From Wuchereria bancrofti (taxonomy: Eukaryota; Nematoda; Chromadorea; Rhabditida; Onchocercidae), in contig SSBO01000004.1 of the NCBI GenBank assembly GCA_005281725.1, forward strand, positions 434,001 to 498,000: a DNA stretch of 64,000 nt, read 5' to 3'. Below, in pieces: positions 13,581 through 30,560 of this stretch (position 1 is the stretch's first letter; each line of letters starts with the position of its first letter). Under the pieces are notes generated by a model. That model made no database searches, had not been told where the DNA came from, and worked only from the letters and a program-made list of their open reading frames with translations. A program made the position numbers and the translations under genes.

Positions 13581-13903
13581 AGCATATCATGATTCGGATG
13601 ATCACTAGTGAGCATATCATGATTCGGATGATCACTAGTGAGCATATCATGATTCGGATGATCACTAGTGAGCATATCATGATTCGGATGATCACTAGTG
13701 AGCATATCATGATTCGGATGATCACTAGTGAGCATATCATGATTCGGATGATCACTAGTGAGCATATCATGATTCTGATGATCACTAGTGAGCATATCAT
13801 GATTCGGATGATCACTAGTGAGCATATCATGATTCGGATGATCACTAGTGAGCATATCATGATTCGGATGATCACTAGTGAGCATATCATGATTCTGATG
13901 ATG
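13581..13903. repeat. 30-bp satellite array, about 11 copies
   Basis: Head-to-tail copies of a 30-bp unit begin at 13581 and repeat exactly every 30 bp to 13881, the last being partial. The unit reads AGCATATCATGATTCGG then ATGATCACTAGTG. It contains the palindromes ATCATGAT, TGATCA and TCACTAGTGA. The copies are identical except for G-to-T at the same position in copies 7 and 11. Such homogeneity implies recent expansion. The open frames seen here on both strands are a by-product of the unit length. Confidence 0.97.
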
Positions 13904-16900
13904 TTTCATGATAAAGTAACAAACTATGTGTTCCATTTTAATATGTCTCATGATAAAAAATATTTACCATTATGCTTTAAAACGTATCTTATACAAATAT
14001 TCTGAAATATTACATTTTTATTTTATCGTGAAGTAATATATAAAGCAAACAAACAAAAAAAGAGAGCAGAGATATCATTTTAGAAAAAATAAACTATTCA
14101 TACAATTATTTTCGGTTCATTTATTAAATAATTTTTTTGTTAGATAAATTTGAGTGAATTTAATAAAACAAACATTTGTTATAAACATATTGCAATAAAC
14201 TAAAATATCCTTCGTTCCTACCAAATTTGCCATAAATAATCATTGATTAACTGCTAACAAATATTAAAGTTTCAAAGATTTATTTTTCATTGATTAGCTA
14301 ACTATAACACAATTTAATGGAAGGTAAATACGAATTGCAGCAGTATTATTTAATCATCGAAATCTGAAAATTTTACTTTTATCTACAATTATTGTCGATT
14401 ATATGTTGAGCAGATAATTGCTATGAAAGTTATTCGATGATAACGATTAGTGTCAGAATTTAACTTAAACGTAATTATTAATTCAAATAATTTTTTTTTC
14501 AAAAAGTGAATTCTTCGAAAATCTTAAATATTCAACAAGTTAACCAAATAAGAAAGAATTAAAAATGAAAATGAGGTTTTTTTCCTAAGAATATTTGATT
14601 TACTGAAATGACAGGTCGATAAACAAAAGTTAAACTATTTCAGTTAGCTTTTTTTCATAAATAAATTTAGCAAATGAGAGCAATGAAAATAAATGCATTA
14701 AATGATATGGTAAAAAAAAATTATGTGACACTGTGAATTGACTGACAACATCCATCAATATATTATTATAAAATGCATGATAATATTGTCCCTATTATTC
14801 CTACTATTTTGATTATTAATGTCAATACTATAATCATAATAATAATTGTTATTCTTACTGTCATTATCGATATTATTATATTTTTTTAATATACAATTAT
14901 TATTGCTGTCATTCTTTTTCTCCTTGTTGTGTTATCATTATTGTCATTATTATTATCACTATTATTATAGTTGTTAGCATTATTTTCTCTTGATATGTAT
15001 TAAATTTGATTGAAATTTTTTAAAAAATGTGTTAACATTTAATTATGAGAAAAAAGTTATAAATGTAGTTGTAAATGGAATTTAAATTATGGTAGTAAAA
15101 TTATTGGCATATATGTAAAAAATTCCATTAAATGAATTCATTTATGTTTATTTGTTCATTACATATAAATTATTTTCAAACTAAAAATTTTTAAAAAATT
15201 CAAACTATCTTGAATTTGATTCTTTTATGCAATATATGCCATTATGACGTCTGTACCTTATTAATTTTTTACACCATTTATATAAGCGCAAATTCCAGTG
15301 TGTAAGTAACTGATTAAAAATTTTTTAAATATAATTTAATAAAATTATGATTAAAAAAGTTCCCTAGAAAAAATTTATTCATTTGTAATGTTGAAATGGA
15401 TAATTTGCTCATCAATTTTTAAATAACTGTTTATTTCTAAGTGAGATGAGTTTGGATAATAAAAGTCACGAGTCAAAATCATATCGATTGATTTGAAGTA
15501 AAATATGCTACACATCACATCCTTGCTAAATTTCGAATCATGCAATTGGCGCAATTGTACGAAAGTTTACGGCCTTTATCTACCGTAAAGGTAATTTTTT
15601 TTAATTATTAAAGAGTTATAGTAATAATAATTTGGTGACAAAATTTTTTTAAATTATTAAGAATAATGGTAATAATAGTAATAATTTGATGATAAGAAGA
15701 TGACAAATAACTAAAATTTGAAATANGCTAACATTATTTTCTTTTTTAACGATAAAAATTTCTCAGCAATTTTTCAACTGATTATTAGCCGGAATTTTAT
15801 CATGGAACCAGCCTATCTATATTAGTTTAATATCTTTTCAATAATTCTCTAACATTGAAAACCTCGACAATATTTCTTAGAAAATGAATTCAAATTTGTA
15901 AATTTGTTTAAATGAAAGAAAAGAAAGAACAGAAATGAATGAATGAAAATTAGTGTTAATTTAACATAAACAAATATTTTAGTAGAATTTTAGAAAGAAA
16001 CAGATTTTTAATCATTTAAAAGTGAAAATAAATGAAACGTTAAAAAATATACGAAAAAAATAAGAAGTCTAACTGAAATAATTGAAGCTTTCAAAATTAG
16101 TAAAATCATTCAAAAAAAAAAAAATCAGAATGTAAAACTTTCTAGTCGTTTAAATTATTCATCCTTTTCTAATTGTTGCATTTTTGAGAAAAAAAGTAAA
16201 GAAAAGCGGATAATGGATGAAGTAATTAGTTTTTAGAAGTACTGAAAACTTTACGTCATTCTTAAAATAGGGAAAGACTGGAAAATTTGAGTCGAAGATT
16301 TTTTAAACAATTAATCTCGAATGATAATACATATCATTTTATCATTAATGATGTGTTTCATATTGCTAAATTTTATTGTATTAAAATTTCGATCAGTTTT
16401 ATATCATATTATATCAAATTGAAAAATGATGCAGTTTAGTGAAGTAATGATAACTGAGTAAGAATTATCGCTCCAAAACAGTATTGAAATTGAATTGATA
16501 AAATTTTATCACTTAAGTTATAGTTCATAACAATTTTTTAGGAAAAGAGAAAAGCAGGAGAAGAAGAGGACGAGAAAAACAATTTTTCTCTTTTTATCAA
16601 TTTTATCATCGCTTCATGTATCCTTTTCTAACTTTTCTGTCTCATCAAGTTTTGATTTCATTTTCAATTCAACAACAAAAAAAGGATGCCTAATAAGTTT
16701 TGATAATTTAAAATGAAAATAATCAAATTTCACCAGAATTTTCCCGAAAAATTTTAAGAATTATTTCAGTCGAATTGAAACTATGACATAAATTTAAATG
16801 AATAATGCATGCATATATCATAAAAATGTTGATGGTATTATTAAAATGTCAAATTCTGGAAAGTTGATAACAATAAACAAACATCGCACCTCTATCTAAA

Positions 16901-18507
16901 TTAATAAGAAGAAATTAATAAATTACTCAATAATAATTTGAATGAAAAATCACATGTAATTCAGATTCAAATTTTCTAGTTCAAATTTTCTAGAAGTTTT
17001 CAAAAGTTTTCTTCAAATAAAAACTTTTATTTGTCTTATTGCTCGTTNAGTTAGACTTTAAAAATTTATAATGAATATTTTTTCTATTTTTTCTGTATTT
17101 TTATAGTATGAAATTTTAATTTTTTATATTATGTTATGTAAATTTTTTTTAATTTATCAAATATCGAAGTTATTATATTCACTAATAATAATGGTCAATT
17201 TTCAAGTGGTACTTTATGGTTATTTTTTATTCCTAATAATTAATTAGTTGGTTAATTAATGATAAAAATGAGCAATCATGTAAAATAATTATGTGAAAAT
17301 TAGAGCCATAAATATTCATTTGGTAAACAAGCAACGTTTAAATTTTTTATTAAATTATGGATAATTTAAAAATTTATTGAAAATTAAAAATTTGACAAAT
17401 GAAATTTAATTTATTTAAAAGCTTTTAGAGACTGGGCATTTGAGTTAAATGCAGCTGAATATTTTGCTCTTGAACCTTAAAATTCAAAAATATGATACTA
17501 TTATTAAAAACATGATTAGATTATCAAATTATCAGTATGTAAACGTTTCGTAGACAATAGTGATATATTTCCGCTTCTTTTGCATAATTTCTTAATCGCA
17601 TCTAATTTAATAATTATTAGACATTTTGAATAATTTTTTCTTCATTAATTTAATCACTGCATAATAGCCATTGAGCAATTTACGAAATTATCACAAAATT
17701 TATTCTAATTTTTTCTGATAATCAAAAATTTATCATTGCATTTTTCTTGATAGGATGAATATCCTCAAACTAAGTTTATTATTATTTCCTGTTATGTCTG
17801 ATAAAACGAATTATGATGAATTTTTTGATTTCAAATATTTTCAATTTATTAAATTAATTGCATCACTAAGAAAATGATATTTGTGTATTATTTATTAAAA
17901 CAATATTTGAGTCTTAATTTACAACATTATTTTCTTAAAATCGTACAATATAGAGGAAATTAAAAGATAAAGAAGACGATGATTAACAAACAGACAAACA
18001 AAATTAAAATTTGTTAGGATAAAATTTAGATAGCATTGTTATTTGCAATTTAAATTTAAAACATTGTCCTACAAATTTTGAACAATTTTTAAGGAAGAAA
18101 CTTTTTCATTTCTTTTTTTTTAATAAATATACAGAATGCTAAAAGAACAAATTTTTATAAATTCAAAATTATTCGGCTTGTAAGCATTAATTTACATAAT
18201 TTCTTAAACAATATGTTTAAGCCAATATATATAGATCAGCTTCAATTAATTTATAGTAATTAGTTGATTAAATCCTATGAATTTACAATAATCGATTATG
18301 AATGATATTTGATCAATAAGTTAACAATTATTTAAGTTAGATTGGGAAACAAGAGAGAGGAAAAAAACACTGAATTATTTATGATCTAAAGTGTTACTAG
18401 TTGTATTAGTAATCTCTAATTTTTATAACATTTTAATAGCTCAAGAGGAAGAGAAAAAAAAGAGAGAAATCTTTATGATACTTTACCTGAACATATCACT
18501 CCAGGTA

Positions 18508-18513
18508 TTTATT
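18508..18513 (-). terminator. Poly(A) signal candidate for the K+ channel gene
   Basis: AATAAA on the minus strand, about 70 nt after the channel stop codon at 18583. Confidence 0.4.
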
Positions 18514-18582
18514 GTCTTATTTTCTCCAACTTCAAAAAAAAATGAGAAAAGAAAAAAAAGAAAACAAAAAAAAAAAAATATG

Positions 18583-23944
<5,362 letters not shown>

Positions 23945-25079
23945 TCACCGCCACGTGTATGAATTTTACTTCTTTCCCTACCGGATTGCTTCACCTTTTC
24001 CGATTACTGATTGGGAAATTTGTTGAATAGTCTTGTGAATTGCCATAAAGAAACATTTACTTTGAGATAATTTTTCTGGAAACGCTAAAAAGGAAATTTT
24101 TTTTTTTTTGTTCAGTTTAATAAACAAATTAATACTGTAATAATGATGAAAACGTTAAGTAATATTTTTACCGCTTTCTTTTTTGTATATTTCTACAAAA
24201 ATAGGTAACGTCCATTTTGTTTTTTTCTGCAAATTAATTGTAATTAAAAGTTAATGACCAATTATATTTACACTTCAAAAGGTATTGTAAATAATAATAA
24301 CTTTGAAAATTGAATTATAAATTATGAATAAATAAATTACTAATTTTCATATCTTTGTCACAAATTTTATAATTAGTTCACAAACCATAATTTTTATATC
24401 ATAAATCACTTTATAATCAGCACATAAATCATAGATTATTAAATTATCAATTATTTTATAAACAATTCATAAATTATAAAAAAAATTAAATCATAAATTT
24501 ATTTCGAAATAGTTCCTAAATTTGCAAATTATTGAATCACTAATTATTTTGCAAAATATAAAATATTATATCGTAAATTCTATTATCAATTCATAAATTA
24601 TAAATTATTTAAATGATTGAATATAAACATTTATAAATTAGAAAATACTAAATTATAAATATATTCAATTACTTATTACTCACTAATCAATGCAATTGAC
24701 TAAATTAATGAATTTAAAGTTGAAAATTATCAGTAAAATTATCAGCAATGGTCAAACTGATATGAAAAGAAAAGTTTCGTCCTAAAGTTTTGCTGAGTGA
24801 ACAAAGCGAAGGATTATTGAAAGTAGCAAAAGGCTTCGTCTTTTTTTTATTTATGTGTTTTGTTGTTAAAACTAAAACTGAGAAAGATTGATGAAGAGGG
24901 AGAGGAGAAAAAGAGTGAAATAATACGTCATTGATAGTGGTGTAATGGATGGAAAGTGGAAAGAGAAAGAAACAAAGGAAATTTTTTTTTTTACAAAAAT
25001 AATTTTAATATTTGTAAGCCATTTGGTAAAACGAATGAACTGCTCATTGAAGCAAACAACAAGAAGTAAGTAATAGCAA

Positions 25080-25620
25080 TATGTTATTTATGTGTTAGAT
25101 TTTAAAATATTTGAAATACTATTTAAGAAATGAATCAAATTGCAATAAACATATATTGATTATTAATTAATGCAGTTAATTAAATTAATGAAATTAAAAC
25201 CAAATTGTACCAAATTTTGTAATTTGTAAATTAGATTTAAACATGTGCTTACAAAAATATTTTAAAAAATCACTAAAAATACGAATCAGTTTAAAACATG
25301 TTTACATTAATTAATATAACTAATTAATGGATTTAAAATCAATGTGAACTCAATTTTGTGATTTGTACGTTGGGTTTAAACATATGCCTGCAAGAATTTT
25401 TTAAATATTATTTAAAAATGAACCAATTAAAACGTACTAATTACCAAATAATATAACTAAATAAATTAATGAATTTAAAATGAAAGTGGATTAAATTCCA
25501 TAATTTGTTAGATTTAAACATACGCTTCAAAAAATGTCCCAGATATCATTTAAGAAATGAATCCAATTGTAATAAACATATAAAGCATTTATGGATGTGA
25601 ATTAAATCCCAATATGAAAC
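25080..25620. repeat. Degenerate ~140-bp tandem array, about four copies
   Basis: The anchor GATTTAAACAT(G/A)(T/C)GCTT, preceded by AATTTGT, recurs at 25234, about 25372 and 25511, an interval of 138-139 bp. A weaker copy lies near 25095. Each is followed by (A)AGAAATGAATC-AATT, a TATA-rich stretch and ATTAATGAATTTAAA. Divergence is high, so this is an old satellite. Confidence 0.6.
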
Positions 25621-27589
25621 TGAATAATAAAAAAATAACGACCAATTTGTCTTTTAGTCCTTATTTCTTTGTTTGAAAAACATTTTTAACTTAAATTCAC
25701 TCTAGCACACAGTAAATATTATTAATATGTAAATGAATTAAGGGAAATTTGAAAAGAATTGAATTGTAATAATTGTCACTGAAAGAAAATAAATGGGAAC
25801 AATTATCTATAATTCGATTTAATTTACAACTTTTTCTTTTTGTTTTGAAAAATCAGGTAATAATGATTTTAAAATTATTAAATTTAGTGAAAGAAAGGAA
25901 AAACAAAACAAAAAGAAAAAATCAATACAGATATAATGTGTTTCATCATTACTACTTATTCTGATGGAAATTGGTATATTTAATAGATTCACGAAAAATA
26001 ATCATCAAAAAAAAAGAAAAGAAAAAAAAAAGATCATCAGAAATTCAACAATTAAAAAATTTTTGAGATTAAGAAAAAACTTTTTATTAATTTAATAAAA
26101 AATAGATCGAAAATTGTCGGAAACAAAATATTTATTGCATAAATAACACAGTGATATTAATCAAATTCATCAGTGAAGTGATATGATAATATATATGTAA
26201 TAAAAATTTGCATATGTTCGTACGGAATATGAATTAGCATGCTACAATGGAATTTATATGTCAATTTAAAATTATTAACAAAGTAAACTGACTTTACTTA
26301 ACTTTAAATTACTTTAAAAAATTTCAATCAAAAGGTTTCAAATTTAGAATAAAATTTTTAACATTTTTCATCATTAAAATGATATGAGAGAAAGTGCGAA
26401 AAAAAAAATGCGATTGACATATTAATTTGCACAATAAAATTAAATTTAAAAAAAAAAAATGAAAAAAGATCGATGTGGAAATTTCTCTCTAATTATTATA
26501 AAACCAAATAATACATTTAAAGCATCAAAAAATTCTAAATCCTTTGAACTATCATCCACTAATTAAACCTTTGATTTCTGTTCCGTCAAATTCCCTTTCT
26601 GTTCTTTCTTTTCAATTTCAATTATCTGTTTTCTCTCTGCCTCTGTTTCTCTTTCTCTTTATCAATCACAGCTTTAAATGACACTTACACGTTGACCCAT
26701 AACACTAACAGTAATAGTAATTGGTAATAATTAATAAATGATAATAATACAAACAATAAAAATAATAATAACAACAATAATATATAATGCACAGTAATAA
26801 TAGCAATATTTGATTATGAAGAGTTGATGAAATTTTTTTAATTATTGCTTAATTTTTATGGTATTTTATGCAAACCTATCAAATTAATTTTAAAATAACA
26901 AATTATTTTACGATTTTTTGTCTTTTTAAGAAAAAACGAAAAACAACCAAAAATGTTACAACTGAAATAAAATGATCCAATTTTGAACATTAACTGCAAA
27001 ATTTACTTGCAAATACAATCAAATTGTAAAAATTGAACACAAAATTTCTTGCTGTTCTGAAATTTTTTGTGTTTTTTTTATTTTGTTTTTTTGAACGAAT
27101 TGTGTAATAAATATCAAACATTTAGCAGCAAAGAAATTAATAATAATCTTTAATTTAGTAAAACTTTATCTGCAACGGTTCGGTTTTTCTCTTTGACAAT
27201 TCCAAAATCATAAATATTGTAAACAGATAATATTCGGAAAGCTAATTACAGTTCAAAAAATTATTTATTTAATCCATATTTTAATATTTTAAAAACTATA
27301 TGAATAAGCAGAAAAAGATCACACATAATTTGAGATTTTCTTAACTTATTTTTTATTCCTTTTAATTAACTGAAGTGTTAGTAATTTATATCTTGTTTTA
27401 TTTTATAATTTATTCATTTTAGGCCTTGTTAAATTATAAAGTATTAATAATGTTTAATCATGCATTTTAAACATTTCAATACCATAAATTAGTAAGAAAT
27501 AATTGAGATCAAATATTGCAATGAGTGAAATAATGAAATTAAATATTTTTTCTAGTCTATATAATTTGGAAGGATGAAATAGCAGCCAA

Positions 27590-27784
27590 ATTTGAAATCA
27601 CTGTTGTTGTTGCTGTTTTTGTTGTTATTGTTATTGTTGACATTGTCACTATTATTGTTGTTATTGTTTTATTATTGTTATTATTATACATTATTATCAT
27701 TGTCATTACTGTTATCATTACTATTATTTTTCATGTTATTATTGTTATTATTATTGTTACCATCATTATTATTATTGTTCTAGT
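27590..27784. repeat. GTT/ATT trinucleotide tract
   Basis: Imperfect (GTT)n and (ATT)n runs. The Leu-rich open frame through them is an artefact of the repeat. Confidence 0.85.
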
Positions 27785-30410
27785 GATAAAAATGAGATTA
27801 CTTCGATATTGTTCTTGAAATTTAAAAACTTTCTAAAATTAGCATTTAATTTTTTGAAAAAGCTTAATTTTTAAGGGGAAACAAATTACAGGATAAAAAG
27901 TTAAGGCAAGTAATTTCTTATGCACTTTTTAACTAAAATTATAAATTAAAATATATTTTGTTGAAAAAAAGGTGTATTAGCCTCACTAATTTTACTATTT
28001 TAAATATTACTAACTAACTTATTCATATATTCGGACAAATTTTACACGATGAGAACAACTGAAGGTTTATTATACATTTCTGAGAATATAGATTATCAAT
28101 TTTTGATATATTCTGATCATATTGAATAAAATCACAAATATATATATTAGCAATGATTATATTCCTAAAATAGTCTTTACTCGCTACCAACTTCTTGCAA
28201 TATACGTGTACTACGTTTCAAATGTACACGTTTCAAATGATCTCTAAGTACATATTATAGACATAAAACAATAAACAAAAATAATGATTGGTAAAATAGA
28301 TCATACTGATAAGTAGACAATAAAATTGTATTATAAAGTAATTAAAGTTAAATAATAAAAGTAAACAATGTTAGCAACAAATAACAAATGCTAAATGACG
28401 ATGGTGATGTGATGAAATGATGTGTGCACATTATTAACTATTAATTTTAATTCATAATAGTGTGACAATATATTATTAAATTTTAAAGAATTTTAAATTT
28501 AAAAAAAAATGATGAAAGGAAGAAAAATGAAGTTTTATTTTTTCTCATATCTTTAGCTGATTAATGCTAATGTATAGTTTATCAATAATAATTTTTATCA
28601 AATTTTGACAAAACATTTACTTGAAATGTCAGAAATACTAAGTGATTAATTTGTGTGATATTTTAAAATGCTAGATTTTTTGCTAATCAAAATATGTGGG
28701 AGAGAGTAACTTGAGAATTTTATAATCATACAAAAAGTTATTTTACACTTATTAATTATTAAAAAGGTGAATGTTAAATATGATTTTATAATATTTGAAG
28801 AGTTATTTTACTCATTGGATAAATTTGCTAATCATTTAAGAAAGAAAACAAAAAATAATAATGCAAATAGCACTTTAGGCAAAAAGATAGAAGATAAATT
28901 ATTTTGTTTAATATTTCAATAATATTAATGAGTTTTTTAAAAAAAATTAAAATTTTAATGATTTTTACTTTCGCCAGTTTGGTAAAAAAATGATTCTTAA
29001 AAAAAATTTAAAAATGTTTTGAATATATTTGTGGGTGTTTAAAAAGAATAGAATATTAATTTAGTCAAATTTTAATTTTATTGCAAAGAACATACGTCAA
29101 CCATAATGATCAGAGTCTAAATTTGATAAAATTTAAAATAATATTGAGTATATAGCTAATACATTGATGAAGAAGAAATGTTAATAATTTTTTCAATAAA
29201 ATCAAAAAATATAAAATTTTAATTAAAATCAATTCGTAAATACTTTAAAAATCATAAAAAGCAACGTGGCAATTTGTAAAATATGAGTGAGAATTGTCAA
29301 TAATTTTTGAGTAAAACCAGAAGTTATCAAATTTTAATCAAAAAAAAAAGAGAATGCAGAAAATATTTTTACAAATTTGAAAAGCAGTCGTCGATGTATA
29401 ATATTACAATTATAAAAATATGATTATAATTTGAAATTTTTAAAAAGCAACTCATTTGCTAATTTCAATAGTAAGTTAAATAAAAAATTTAACAAATATT
29501 TCGTAAAGTGAAGCTTATTTTAGTTTAAATTTTCTGCTTTCCTCGAAAGCATTGAATTTCAAAATGATAACAAATAGAGAGTGTTGCACTACAACCAACA
29601 ATAATTATGGTCAATTCTATCGTTATATATCTAAAGATCAACAACAAAAGAACCGGAAATATTGAAAGTTTTCCGGAAACCTTTTATTTTAATTTCATTC
29701 ATAAATATTGTAAAATCAATTTTGAAATTTTTTTCTTAAAAATAATCTTTATCATAATTATATTTTACGGTCAAAAAAGAAATTATTGGAAAACATTTTC
29801 CGCACCTGTTAATATTAAGATTAAATAATTTCTAAGCATAATTTTTAAATAATTTTTTAAAACAAAAATTAAATCATTTGAAATTTATTTTTTGTGGTTA
29901 AATTTAAAAAAAAGCATTTCTCATGGGATAAAAATTTATTCAAAAATTATCAATTTTAAATTAGCATTATTAAAATTAGCAAAAAATAAATAAGTAAATA
30001 ACACTAAATATTAAAAGTAAAGAATAAAAAAGTGCGAAAAAAATTTTATTATGCATAAATTATAATTTAAAAACCAATTTGATTAAACATCGATGAAATT
30101 TCATCTTAAATAGATAAGAATAATTAATAAATGGAAAAAAAGAGAATTTATCAATATACTAATCAATAAGTCATCTTTTATCATTACATATCTCTTTAGA
30201 TCACAACATAGCATATTGACTTGCTTAGATTTCCTATGAAACAGGTGGTTTTACACAGAGCAATGAATGAATTGAAATGAATAAAAAGTGAAATTTAAAC
30301 TGAAAGTAAGGAAACGAAAAAAAAGGAGATGAAACAACACAAGAAATGACGTAAATAACCAAAGAGAAATTTGAAACTAATTTTATCTCCGATACGTTTT
30401 AAATGCCTAT

Positions 30411-30560
<150 letters not shown>

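Larger units (their letters stand above)
12327..18582. other. Gene-poor intergenic region
   Basis: No confident gene in about 6.2 kb. It contains the 30-bp satellite at 13581, ATT/ATC trinucleotide tracts (12600-12675, 14760-14990), and a GC-richer exon-like island near 15541-15590. Two isolated ambiguous bases (15726, 17048) mark low-quality calls. Confidence 0.6.

Noticed and set aside
13581..13903. CRISPR-like array
   Set aside because: The units are directly abutting with no unique spacers, and the host is a nematode.
13504..14005. Long repetitive open frames of 126-152 residues on both strands over the 30-bp satellite
   Set aside because: The unit length is a multiple of three and the unit lacks stops in several frames, so all of these frames follow from the repeat itself; there is no splice or start context.
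29562..29663. Plus-strand 33-residue frame starting MITNRECCTTTNNNYGQ
   Set aside because: Short, no splice signals or recognisable motif, overlaps another chance frame.
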